From Candidatus Altimarinota bacterium (GTDB lineage Bacteria; Patescibacteriota; Gracilibacteria; BD1-5; UBA6164), in the NCBI GenBank assembly GCA_013350285.1, contig JAAXWG010000002.1, positions 62,001-126,000 on the forward strand: a DNA stretch of 64,000 nucleotides, read 5' to 3'. The position numbers were made by a program, and so were the translations under genes. Within the stretch, counting starts at the first letter, position 1. Every line of letters starts with the position of its first letter. The notes below the pieces were generated by a model. That model did no database searches and was not told the DNA's origin. It saw only the letters and a list, made by a program, of their open reading frames with translations. This document shows, in pieces, positions 20,611 through 30,794 of the stretch.

Positions 20611-21195
20611 CTATATCTTAAAAACATTTTCTACTAATATTTTATTATCAAAAGGAAATCTTGTATTTTCTACATATTTTACAAGAGCATAAAATATACT
20701 CCACTCATCATATATATCATAAATAAAAGCATTTCATTCTCATTTCATAGGATTAAATTCTTGGAGAATAGAACTTAAATAATTATCTCTTATTACGATA
20801 GGAACAACTCATTTTGAAAACAATTTTTCCAAATTTGGAAAATCATTATCACAAATAATAAAATTAAATCAGTCTAAATCAAGTCCGTCTTTTTTTTGTA
20901 AATAGACTATATTATCTCATTTTGTAGAAAGTTCTCTATCACAGATAACGACAAAATTTGCTCAAAGTCATACAATTCAAGTCAAAAGTTTTTCTAATAC
21001 TTTTTCATTACTGAGAACTATAAGCCCTAAAAGCTTATTTTTTTTTGGAAAATTAAATTTCTCTACAAGTCTTTCAGAAGCTTGTCTTTTAGCACTTAAT
21101 ACTTCAGTTTTAATCATATAAGTAACAAGGAAGTAAAATAACATAAGTATTGTAGCACATAATGAATAAAAGTTCCAAATAAAATAAATTGACAA
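20611..21195 (-). CDS. hypothetical protein with N-terminal membrane helix and TrkA-N/Rossmann-like region
   Basis: 194 residues. An N-terminal hydrophobic helix (FYSLCATILMLFYFLVTYMI) is followed by an alternating beta/alpha pattern: KLLGLIVLSNEKVLEKLL, GLGANFVVICDRELS, GFNFIICDNDFPNLEKLF and GVVPIVIRDNYLS. This resembles a nucleotide-binding Rossmann fold of the TrkA-N type, but the usual GxGxxG is not evident. No ATG fits the frame, so the TTG at 21195 is the best start. The function is not known. It faces the dus gene head to head. Confidence 0.5.
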
Positions 21196-21247
21196 TGAAA
21201 CTAATATAGTTAAAAATTAAGCATATATTTTAAATCTTTTATTTTCT

Positions 21248-22240
21248 ATGAATAAAAACCTTTTTGAAGAATTAAAAAAACAAGGAAAAATGTGTTTTCT
21301 TGCTCCTATGGATGGTTATGGAGATAGTGCCTATCGCCAAACGATGAAAAAAATTGCTCCCCATATACTTTGTGTAAGTGAATTTTATAGTGCTGATGGA
21401 CTTGTTCATTCAAAATTTCTTGCTGATTCCGTCTTGCCTCATCAAAAAATAGAAAAACCTCTTATTATACAGATATTTTGAAAAGATCCTGAAATGTTTT
21501 GAAAAGCAGCAAAAATTATAGAGCAATATGATGTTGCTGGAATTGATGTTAATATGGGTTGTCCTGCAAAAAAAGTAGTAAGAAGTGGTCATGGATCAAG
21601 TCTTTTTATTAATCAAGATATTGCTTTTAAAATCGTAGAAACTCTTGCAAATTCAACTCATCTGCCTATCAGTGTCAAAACAAGATTAAGTTTTGACGGA
21701 AACCAATGCCTTATAGATTTTGCTAAATGATTAGAAAATGCTTGAGCAAATCTCCTTACCATTCATGGAAGAACAGCGAAACAAGCATACACTGGAAAAG
21801 CTGATTTTACACAAATATATGAGCTAAAAAAACATCTTTCTATTCCTATTATTTGTAATGGTGATATAGAGGATTATGATGATGGAATAAATAAATTACA
21901 AAATCTTGATGGATTTATGATAGGAAGAAAAAGTTTCGGAAATCCTTGGTGTTTTCTTGCTTGAGATTATCATCCAGCTCTTGCAGAAATACTAGAAATA
22001 ATGGAGTTTCATGCTCAAAAACTTATAGAAACAAAAGGAGAAAAAAAATGAAGCCTAGAAATAAGAAAGCATCTTGTACAATATCTGCATAATTTTCCTT
22101 GAGTAAAACTCTATAGAAGAAAACTTGTTACCGTAGAAAATATGAATGATGTCCTTTTTATCCTTTCAGAAATAAAAAAAGATTTTCACGACTATCTTGA
22201 TAAAAAACCAAGTCTTGGTGAAATAAAAGAAGAAATATAG
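21248..22240 (+). CDS. dus: tRNA-dihydrouridine synthase
   Basis: A 330-residue FMN TIM-barrel enzyme reducing uridine to dihydrouridine in tRNA. Motifs: FLAPMDGYGDSAYR (FMN-binding start), IDVNMGCPAKKVV with the catalytic Cys near residue 107, PISVKTRLSF, LLTIHGRTAKQAYTG, PIICNGDIED and GFMIGRKSFGNPW. The C-terminal helical tRNA-binding domain has RKHLVQYL. Which Dus subtype (A, B or C) cannot be said; the archaeal/CPR-like DNMGCP variation is not diagnostic. ATG at 21248. Confidence 0.93.
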
Positions 22241-22247
22241 AAAAGGT

Positions 22248-22275
22248 TTGACAAATTGAAATATATTTATATTAT
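22248..22275 (+). promoter_or_regulatory. sigma70-type promoter of a 60-residue protein gene
   Basis: TTGACA at 22248-22253, a 16-nt spacer, TATTAT at 22270-22275, 33 bp before the ATG at 22309. Confidence 0.6.
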
Positions 22276-22308
22276 ATTTTATACTTTATAATCTAAATTT
22301 CATAAACT

Positions 22309-22491
22309 ATGCAAACTTGATGTCCTTATAATCCAAGAAAAAAAGAACATTTTCTCAGAGATGTTACTTGAATAAGAACTTTTAGTGAGGTAAATGAAAA
22401 TCCTTACATAGATAAAAAAACAAGAGAAAATGCTCAAAAAATATTAGAAGAAGTCTATAATTTTAATAATAAGAATAGAGATTTAAATTAA
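22309..22491 (+). CDS. small hypothetical protein
   Basis: 60 residues, starting MQTGCPYNPRKKEHFLRDVT, basic and helical, with two UGA-glycines. A promoter with consensus elements sits directly upstream, which supports it as a real gene. No family is recognised. Confidence 0.5.
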
Positions 22492-22583
22492 TTTTTTCTA
22501 TTTTCATAGATTCTTGTTGGAGTTTATACTCTTAAAAAGCACAGAAAAATGACAAAAAGATAGTTTTTCAGAGCTTCCTTAAT

Positions 22584-22616
22584 AAAAAGTGTTTTAAGAA
22601 AAACACTTTTTATTTT
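22584..22616 (+). terminator. hairpin-T terminator downstream of the small protein gene
   Basis: AAAAAGTGTTTT / AAAACACTTTTT with a short loop and a T-rich tail, about 90 bp past the stop of the 60-residue protein. Confidence 0.7.
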
Positions 22617-22691
22617 TCTCTTCTAATTTTCTTGCTTTTTAAGTAATAAATATGATACAATAAAGTCAAATTATTATTTAAAATAAATTTT

Positions 22692-24107
22692 ATGCTATTT
22701 TGACTTGATATAACAACTCTTTTACTTATTTTTATTTGCCTTGGACTTGTTGCTCTTTTTGAATTTGTAAATGGATCACATGATACTGCAAATGCTATTT
22801 CCCCTGTAATATATTCTCATTCGCTTAAACCAAGAAGAGCTGTACTTCTTGCTACTGTGATGAACTTTTTATGAGTTTTACTTTGAGGAATAGGTGTTGC
22901 TATTGGTATTATCCATCTTCTTCCTCTTGAAATAATTTCAGAACAAGAAAATTTATTTTGAGTCTTTGTTGTTCTCTCACTTCTTATTACTGCAATACTA
23001 TGGAATGCCGGAACTTGGTATCTTGGACTTCCTGCATCAAGTTCTCATACACTTATTGGTTCTATTTTTTGAGTATGTCTCGCTATTTCTTTTCTTCCAA
23101 TACATGCTTCCGAAAAAGTAGATCTTAATTGGCACAAGATTATAGAAGTAATAGAATCTCTTCTCATTTCTCCACTTATATGATTTGGACTTGCTTTTTT
23201 AATAATGTTTATTTCATATAAGATTATAAAAAGTAAAAGATTTTTTTCTAAACCTGAAAAAAAAGAAGTTCCAAATACATGACTTCGTTCTCTTCTTATC
23301 GCTTCTTCTTCTTGGGTAAGTTTTGCTCATGGAAGCAATGATGGTCAAAAATGAGTATGACTTGCTATGCTTATACTTATTTCTCTTGCTCCAAATACAT
23401 TTTGAATAAACCCTGATGTTAATATGCTTGATATAAAAAAAGATATAAGCTATATTTCTCAAAGTATAGAAAATGATATAAATCAAACAAAAAATGACGA
23501 ATATAAACAAAAACTCATTCTTGCTCAAGAAAACATAAAAAATCTTTTATGAAGCTTGGAAAACCAAAAACAAGAAGGAAAAAATGTAAGAACAAATATC
23601 TTAAAAATACAAGAAAATATAAAAAATATCAAAAAAGAAAAAAGTCTTATTGCTCAGGCAAATGCTTGAGAAATTTGAACTTCAATAGACTCAAAAGATT
23701 TCATTATTCATAGTGATAATCTTTCAAAAGTTATAGATTATGCTCCTAAATGGATTATACTTCTTATTTCTCTTTCTCTTGGTCTTGGAACAATGTTTTG
23801 ACGGAAAAGAATAGTAAAAACTATAGGAAAAAAAATAGGAAATCATAAGCTTAAATATGCAGAATCTGCAAGTTCAGCAATTATCACTGCTATGACTATT
23901 ACTTTTGCTTCTCGTCTTTGACTCCCTGTAAGTACAACACATATATTTTCATCAAGTATTGCTTGATGTATGATGACAGGAAAGAAGCCATGAGTACAAC
24001 AAGATACCGTAAAACATATTCTTCTTGCTTGGATTCTTACTCTTCCTATTACTATAGTTCTTTGATGAGGGCTTTTCAGTCTCTTCTGGGTTTTGTTTTT
24101 AAGGTAA
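22692..24107 (+). CDS. pit: inorganic phosphate (PiT-family) transporter
   Basis: 471 residues of a PiT/PHO4 sodium- or proton-coupled phosphate permease. The two signature repeats are present: [17 protein letters not shown] near the N-terminus with [14 protein letters not shown], and [18 protein letters not shown] in the second half with [15 protein letters not shown]. At least ten hydrophobic helices are seen. A long charged coiled-coil loop of about 100 residues ([12 protein letters not shown] to SLIAQANAG) lies between the two halves, where family members usually have a cytoplasmic loop. ATG at 22692. No PhoU-like gene is adjacent. Confidence 0.94.
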
Positions 24108-24123
24108 AAAATTTCTTTTTCAC

Positions 24124-24166
24124 AAAAACTCCCAAGACTTAGAAAATTGAAGTCTTGGGAGTTTTT
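24124..24166 (+). terminator. terminator of the phosphate transporter gene
   Basis: Stem AAAACTCCCAAGACTT / AAGTCTTGGGAGTTTT (16 bp) with a 9-10 nt loop and T-rich end. Confidence 0.9.
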
Positions 24167-24178
24167 AAAATGAAAAAT

Positions 24179-24691
24179 CTAGTTTTTATCTGAGGAAATT
24201 ATACCTTTTGCTGATTCTTGTACTCAATCTTGTATTCAAGCTGAAGTTACTCAAGGAATAGATAGTTCTTTTCAATTTGGAGTAACAACAAAAACATTAT
24301 AAAGATTATTATGTAAATTCCCTTGAACTATAAGAATTTTTCTCTCTTTTCAAATAATATTTATAGCAATCATGTTTTCAGCTATTTTTTCTGATATATC
24401 ATCTTGTTCAATTAATTCTACATTGGGTCATTTTAGAAGGTTTTTTAAATCCACGAAATTTCAAGTATATTCAAACCTTAATGTATTGTTATCTTCTCAT
24501 GGAGCAGGTATAAAAATAGAGGCTATTTCATTCTCAGAAACTCATAAATTAGTTCCTCTTGATTTTTCCCAACTTCGATAAGATAATCAACTATCATTCG
24601 TTTTTAAATATAAATAGGAGAAAATTTTTTCAATTGTATCCAATTTATCTTCTCAATGAGAAGATAAATTAATTTTTTTATTTGGATCCAT
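24179..24691 (-). CDS. hypothetical protein
   Basis: 170 residues, MDPNKKINLSSHGEDKLDTI. It is soluble with no membrane helix; the middle contains WEKSRGTNLGVSENEIASIF and the end a beta-rich region (ERKILIVQGNLHNNLYNVFV). No family is recognised. It is separated from the priA-like gene by a repeat-bearing gap. Confidence 0.6.
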
Positions 24692-24777
24692 ACTTTTGTA
24701 AATTACAAAATAGATAAAGTTTTATTATATTAGCATTTTTTAATAAAAAGTCAAATAATTTTAAATATTTTTATTCT

Positions 24778-24856
24778 TTGTTATCCTGAACTCATTTCAG
24801 GAACATTAAAAATGAGAAAATACCATTATTGATTCTGAATTTATTTCAGAATGACA
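24778..24856. repeat. two dispersed palindromes between the truncated priA and a hypothetical gene
   Basis: TCCTGAACTCATTTCAGGA (arms TCCTGAA / TTCAGGA) and GATTCTGAATTTATTTCAGAATGAC (arms ATTCTGAA / TTCAGAAT) lie end to end. The second ends in the AATGAC shared by the other palindromes and stops 12 bp from the stop codon of the truncated PriA gene. Confidence 0.7.
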
Positions 24857-24867
24857 AAATTTAATTT

Positions 24868-25821
24868 CTACTTATACTTTTCCAACAAACTTATAAGTTC
24901 CATATCATCATCTCATTTTTTTGCTTTATACATCTTGTCTATACTGGGAGTTCCACTTGCATATATGACTTTTATTCCTGTGAGTTTTGAAATTTTTTGC
25001 ACAACCTCACTTCCTCTATAACGAGGAGAACTATCAGAATCATAACTAAAATCATGCTCTTCATCTTGGATAATAAGTCCAAGATTTTTATAAGGATAAA
25101 AAAGTGACGATCTTGTTCATACAACAATTTTTGCATTTCAAGAATGTATATCTTGCCAATATTTTGTCTTTGTTGCTTCTGAAATAAGAGAATTAATAAT
25201 AATTACATTATCTCAAAAAACTTCTTGAAATCTCTGCCCAACCTGATTTCAAAGAATTATTTCTGGAACAAGGATAAGTATCTGTTTTCAAAGATTTAAA
25301 AAATAATTTGTAAGATGGATATATATTTCTGTCTTTCAAGATCATGTAAGTCCCCAAAAAAGAAATTCCTTTTTTTCACTTTGAATTATCTTTTCATAAG
25401 CTTGTTGCTGTTTTGAAGAAAGAGATTTTATGTTTTTACACTGGTAATTATATAGCTCTTGTCTTGCTTTAAGTTTTTCTTTTTCTATTTTTTCTCTCAA
25501 ATTTCTTGGAAAAAAAAGAGAAGCACTATTGTGGATAGGAGTGATATAATGTGAAGAAATCCACACTAATAATGTAATCTGATATGGGTAAATAAAAATA
25601 TCTCATTTTTTCTTTATAATCTCTTTGAGTTTTTCTTTTTCAAAACTAATTGTTTCATTTTTCAATATTTTAAGCACAATTGCCAAAACTTTTTTCTCTC
25701 TCAAAGGTATCTCTACAATAGTTCATTCACATATATCTTGTGTTTGAATCAAATCAGGAACACTATAAGTAAGTCCAATATCATCAAAAGTTCAAGAAAA
25801 TGGAGCAACAAGTAGATACAT
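24868..25821 (-). CDS. half-length PriA-like protein (first helicase lobe only)
   Basis: PriA restarts collapsed replication forks. This 317-residue protein has the N-terminal 3'-end-binding part (MYLLVAPFSGTFDDIGLTYS, VEIPLREKKVLAIVL) and the first RecA lobe: Walker A FWGLTGSGKTEIYIHL near residues 158-172, LVPEIILGNQVGQRF, TRSSLFYPYKNLGLIIQDEEHD (motif II region) and YASGTPSIDKM (motif III). It then ends with LISLLEKYK and TAG. The Zn-binding cysteines and lobe-2 motifs IV-VI of a normal ~700-residue PriA are absent, and nothing downstream encodes them. It is either a truncated relic or a minimal ATPase. It lies 3 bp after apt. Confidence 0.82.
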
Positions 25822-25824
25822 AAT

Positions 25825-26331
25825 TTAGTATTGTATAAGAGAATTAATTGAATAGGAAGATATATTTTTTTTGCCATCTAAAAAAGAAAGTTCCATCAAA
25901 AAATTAAGAGAATCTACTTTTCCTCCAAGCCTTTCTACAAGTTTTATTGCTGCTCACATAGTTCCTCAAGTTGCAAGTACATCATCCACAATTGCTACTT
26001 TTTGTCATGCTTTTATACTGTCTGTATGTATATCAAAACTTGCTTCTCAATATTCTAAACTATATTTTTCTGTAATAGTTTCGTAAGGAAGTTTGCTTGT
26101 TTTTCTAATTAATACAAGTGGTTTTTCAAGAGCATAAGAAAGTGCACTTGCAAAAATAAATCCTCTCGCATCAAGCCCAACTATTACATCTATATCAACT
26201 AAATTTTTTGCCATATCTTCTATCACAAAAGAAAAAGCTTCTGGTGAAGATAAAAGTGGAGTAATATCTTTAAATACTATTCATTTTTGAGGAAAATCTA
26301 CTATATCACGAATATAATTTTTAAGTTCCAT
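25825..26331 (-). CDS. apt: adenine phosphoribosyltransferase
   Basis: A 168-residue salvage enzyme making AMP from adenine and PRPP. It carries IRDIVDFPQKGIVFKDITPLL (the APT start), DVIVGLDARGFIFASAL, the PRPP loop VAIVDDVLATGGTMCAAI near residues 120-137 (the flexible-loop RKTSKLP is also present) and VDSLNFLMELSFLDG. Length and motifs are complete. It sits between dnaX and the priA-like gene with gaps of 3-25 bp, consistent with an operon. Confidence 0.96.
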
Positions 26332-26356
26332 ATTTTTATTATTAAAATTTATTTTT

Positions 26357-27781
26357 TTAACTGAGAAGTCTTAGTTCAATTTTTCATTGGTGTCATAGAT
26401 TCTCTAATGCTTGATGTATCAAAGAAAGAGATTCTGTATTATTTATGCTATTATAAGGCATTTTTTTTATAAAAACAATGATAAAAGTCTCTCATTCTTT
26501 TTTGAAATTTGCTCACTCAAGACCAAGGATTATTACTCATTTTCCTCAGATTTTTTTCAATTCCTGAATAAGATTTTTCTTTAGTTCTGATTCATCTTGT
26601 ACAAATTCTTCTTTTTTTGTCTCTTTTTTTACAAATATTTCATCCGAAGGGTTTCAAAAAATATCTTCTATCATATCATTTGTAATATTTTCTTCTTTTT
26701 TTGTCTCTTTTTTATAAAAAACCTCTTCTGTTTTTTGTTTTTCTTTTTTTATTTCTTTTATTTCAATATTTTGTTTTCAAGAAGAGATTATTTTAAGAAT
26801 TGCACTTAAAAAAGTGATTTTTTCATCAAGAGAATTTTTTGTCTTTGCATAAGCTTCATCAAGTATTTCAAGAATAAGAAGTTCTTTTGTATAATTTTTA
26901 TTTTCTCTCAAAAGAAGTAAAATTTCATCTTTTACATAAAAAATTAAATCCTTAAGAAAAAGTTTTATATTTTTCCCAGAAGAAAGAAGTGTATCAAAAT
27001 CTTGAATAATTGAGTTTTCATTTTCCAAGAGTTTTTGGAAAAATTGTTGTAGTGTATCTTCTTCAGTTATTCAGAGATTTTCTACTATATTTTCGTAAGT
27101 TATTTTATCTCCAACAATAAGTTGCTCAAAAAGATTGATAGCATTTCTCATTCCTCAAGAAGCATTTTTTACTATATAATAGAGAGCCTTTTTTTCTATT
27201 TTTATATCTTCTTCTTTTGCAATATAGAGTAATCTTTTTTCTATTGATTCATTATCAATATTTTTAAAGTCATATCTTTGGCATCTTGAAAGGATTGTTT
27301 CTGGAACTTTATTTATTTCTGTTGTTGCAAGAATAAATTTTACATGACTTGGTGGTTCTTCTAAAATCTTGAGAAGAGCATTAAAGGCTCCTTTTGAAAG
27401 CATATGGACTTCATCAATGATATAGACCTTATATTTTGCTTGACTTGGTGTAAATTGAGCTTTTTCAATAATATCTCTTATATTATCTACTCCTGTATAA
27501 CTTGCAGCATCTATTTCTATAATATCAATCAATCTATTTTCTGCAAAAGCTTCACAAATTTCACATTGTAAACACGGATTTCAATCTTTTTGATTGAGAC
27601 AATTAATTGTTTTTGCAAATATTCTTGCCGTGCTGGTCTTCCCTGTTCCTCTCGGTCAAGTAAAAAGATAAGCTCCAACAAGTTTATCTTGCAAAATAGC
27701 ATTTCTCAGTGTTTCACTGATAAAATCTTGTCCGACAAGATTATCAAAGTTTTGTGGTCTGTATTTTAAGTATAAACTCAT
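26357..27781 (-). CDS. dnaX: DNA polymerase III subunit gamma/tau
   Basis: 474-residue clamp-loader ATPase. It has YLKYRPQNFDNLVGQDFI, Walker A LFTGPRGTGKTSTARIFAK near residues 40-58, the zinc module (CLNQKDGNPCLQCEIC), YIIDEVHMLSKGAFNALLK (DEAH-like box), ILATTEINKVPETILSRCQR (arginine-finger region) and GGMRNAINLFEQ. The Lys/Glu-rich linker and C-terminal domain are short, so it looks like a compact tau/gamma. No frameshift motif for a separate gamma form was recognised. ATG at 27781. Confidence 0.95.
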
Positions 27782-27801
27782 AAAAATGGTTGTTTTAAAA
27801 A

Positions 27802-28482
27802 TTATTTTCTATTGATTATTATTTCTGAAACTTCCATATTTTTTGGTAATTGAGTCAATGAAAATATAAAGTTTGAAATCGTATTTGTATCCAGCATTAT
27901 TCACAAAGTTTTTCAAGTAAGTTGACTAATATTTTTTCCTCTCCCATTTTCTCAAATATTTGATTCTGTATTGAGTCATCAAAGATGAATTCCCATAACT
28001 CGGCAGGAAGTTTGTTTAAATTGGAGTTTCCAGTTTTCTATCAATCCTCTTAATCCCCATTTTGTCACACTGTACATTGGCATAAACTCATCTCATTTAT
28101 AAGCAATTGTCGCTCCTATAAAAACCAAGTCCGCATTATTTTCCTTTATCAATAACGAAAGCTCGGAAAGTAAATAACTTTGTCATAAAATATTTACTCT
28201 AAACATCTCATCACTATGGTCAAAATCAATATTATCAAGTTTTTCTATATATCAAATTCCAGCACAAGAAATAATACAAGAAAAGTCTGAATATTTTTCC
28301 TTGATTTTTTTTCATGCTATGATAATACTTTCTTTATCTGTAAAATCTATAGGAATATGTGTTATTGCCAATTCTGGCTTTGTTCTTGAAAGTCCTATGA
28401 CTTCATATCATTTCTCCATAAAAACTTTTGAAAGTTCTAGTCATAAGCCACTACTCGCTCCCATAATAATTATTTTTTTCAT
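27802..28482 (-). CDS. short-chain dehydrogenase/reductase
   Basis: A 226-residue classical SDR. The cofactor motif is IIIMGASSGLGLELSKVF, with the acidic/Arg site after VIGLSRTK favouring NADP(H). Other motifs are CIISCAGIGYIE, a catalytic Ser region LVFIGATIAYKG (the usual Ser is not obvious) and Y-x-x-x-K in MPMYSVTKWGLRGLI. The substrate is unknown. It lies between dnaX and murE on the same strand (gaps about 20 bp). Confidence 0.87.
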
Positions 28483-28500
28483 ACATTATTATTTAAAAAA

Positions 28501-29820
28501 TTATTCGTTTGAAATCATTCTATTTTCATCAATTCATTGCAATACTTCCAAAACTACTTCTTTATCATGCCAAGGAATTGGTCAAAAATTGGTCATAAGG
28601 GTATGTTCATCTCATTTTCAAGCAATCAGTACAATATCATTAAGAGAAGCCATAATAAGAGCAGTTCTTATTGCTTCTTTTCTATCTGGAATAATCCAAA
28701 AATCTTCTCACTCTTTTCTTTCTATTCCATGAGCTACATCTTTTATAATTTGTTCTGTTTTTTCTGTATAATCATCGTCTTGAGTAAGAACAACTATATC
28801 AGATAAATCAGAAACAATTCTTCCCATTTCTGGTCTTTTGGTCTTATCTCTATCCCCTGTTGCTCAAAAAACTGTAATTATTTTTTTTCTTCCTTGTATA
28901 TCTCTCAAATTATTCAATACTTGAGTCAAGGCATCTCCTGTATGAGCATAATCTATAAATATTTTAAATCCTTCTTTATTTTTTATTTCTTCCATTCTTC
29001 AAGGAACTCATGAAATAGATGCAATTATTTTTTCTATCTCTTTCGGTTTCAAATTAAGAGCTATAAAAACTCATATACTTGCCAAAATATTGTAAACATT
29101 AAAAGTTCCTCTTAGGCTTGTTTTTATTTTGATTATATTTCCAGCAATTTTTACATCAAAATTTGTAGCATCTATATCACTTGTTATATTTTCAAGTCTT
29201 ATATTTGCAGACATATCTTTTCCATAAGTATAGAGAGAATCATAAGTTTCTGCCAAAAATAAATCTTTATAATCTGATTCTAAGTTAATAATAGCTGTTT
29301 TTTTGATTCATTTTTTCCTTTTTGAAATAATAAGTCCTTTAAAAAGCCTGAGTTTTGTCTCTGCATATTTTTGCATTGTCTTATGAAGATCCAGATGATC
29401 CTGAGTAATATTTGTCAAAACAGCTATATCATAATCAAGTCCCCAGTTCCTATGCATAAAAATAGAATGTGAACTCGTTTCTATAATTGCTATTTCACAT
29501 CATTTTTCACGAGCTTCAGCAAGAAGTTTCTGGAGTGTGAAAGGATTTGGAGAAGTCATTTTTGAATTATTTGTAAATTCTTGATCATCAATAATAATAT
29601 TAACCGTAGAAAATAAAAATACTTTTTTTCCTGCTTGTCTTAATCAACGAGCTATAATATTTGAAGTGGTTGTTTTTCCATTTGTCCCTGTTACTCAGAT
29701 GATAATCATATTTTTTGATGGATTATGATTGATTGCAACAGCTATCATCGCTTGTAATTGATGATAATACAAACGAAACGGATTATCAAGAGCTATCATT
29801 TTTTTCAATTTTTGGAGCAT
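28501..29820 (-). CDS. murE: UDP-N-acetylmuramyl-tripeptide synthetase (MurE-like)
   Basis: A 439-residue Mur ligase adding the third amino acid to UDP-MurNAc-L-Ala-D-Glu. The P-loop is IIGVTGTNGKTTTSNIIA near residues 40-57. ETSSHSIFMHR, TNITQDHLDLHKT and the C-terminal IDYAHTGDALTQVL and FGATGDRDKTKRPEMG are standard. The site that reads DNPR in diaminopimelate-specific enzymes is LTQDDDYTEKTEQI here, so the third residue is not predicted to be meso-DAP with confidence. The usual N-terminal UDP-binding domain is short. The murL-like gene in the window fits the same pathway. Confidence 0.92.
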
Positions 29821-30128
29821 AATTTTTCTCAGTAGATTATAAATAAAAAAGTCTTTTCCTTATTGTAATGAAAAGACTTTTTTTTGAAAATTTTTATTGT
29901 GAAAAAGTAAATATAAAAAAAGATATATTTTAAATATTAGAAGAAGATGTAGATAGTTACTTCATATTTTTAGTAAATTATAAAATTAATTATTATTATC
30001 AAGAAGTATTTTTTTATCATTTCTTTCTCAACATTTTGCCTTTAGTTTTTTGATAAGTATTTGACTAAAAAATATATTTAATATACTACAAATATAAGAT
30101 ATAATTATATTACTATTTTTAATAAATT
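29821..30128. other. intergenic region between divergent murE and zinc-ribbon genes
   Basis: Apart from the hairpin at 29845-29885, this 308-bp stretch is very AT-rich and holds no supported gene. It should hold the promoters of both divergent genes; none is clear enough to mark. Confidence 0.5.
29845..29885. terminator. terminator-like hairpin in the murE leader
   Basis: AAAAAAGTCTTTTC / GAAAAGACTTTTTTTT, with T-runs on both strands. The nearest plus-strand gene starts 240 bp away and murE starts 25 bp below it on the minus strand. It is therefore either a leader attenuator of murE or the remnant of a lost gene. Confidence 0.6.
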
Positions 30129-30782
30129 ATGGAAGATATAATCAAAGAAAATAATTACCCAAATACATGTCCTTATTGTTGAGAAAAAATTAATCCTAAA
30201 AAATTAGCTGAAACTAAGCTAAATGAATGGTGAGGAAAAGAAACTTTTGAAGGTATATTTACATGTAATAATAAAAAATGTAATAGGACATTTACTACAT
30301 TATATGAGCATAGTTTCTTTCCGACCTATACAATTGAAAGAAATTCTAATATTATATACCATCCAAAATTGAAAATTTTTAATGAGGAAATAGAAAAAAT
30401 ATTTGAAAAATTTTGTAAAATATATAATCAATCTTTTATAGCTGAAGAAAATCAATTAGAAGAAATTGCCTGAATATGATATAGAAAAGCTTTTGAATTT
30501 TTATTAAAGGATTATTTGATACATAACAGAGAAAATGAGGAAGAAAAGGCAGAAATAATATCAAATACAAGTCTGACATATTTAATTAATAAATATATAA
30601 ATAATAATAAATTAAAGGAAATTGCGGAAAAATGTGCTTGGTTATGAAATGACCATTGACACTATTTAGTAAAACATACTGAACAAGATTTAGAAGACTT
30701 AAAAAATATATTAGATATAATAATTCATTTTATAGAGATGGATCTATGATTTAAAAAATATTCTAAAATTCAAAAAAAATAA
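30129..30782 (+). CDS. zinc-ribbon plus DUF4145-like (HEPN-type) protein
   Basis: 217 residues. The N-terminal zinc ribbon has CPYCGEKI and, about 30 residues on, CNNKKCNRTF. The C-terminal helical domain, with AGIGYRKAFEFLLKDYLIHN, GNDHGHYLVKHTEQDL and DIIIHFIEMD, follows the DUF4145 pattern. DUF4145 is HEPN-related and often linked to restriction or defence genes. I see no R-x4-6-H ribonuclease motif, so nuclease activity is not claimed. UGA supplies several conserved glycines. It is an isolated plus-strand gene. Confidence 0.65.
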
Positions 30783-30794
30783 ATAAGTTTTGTA

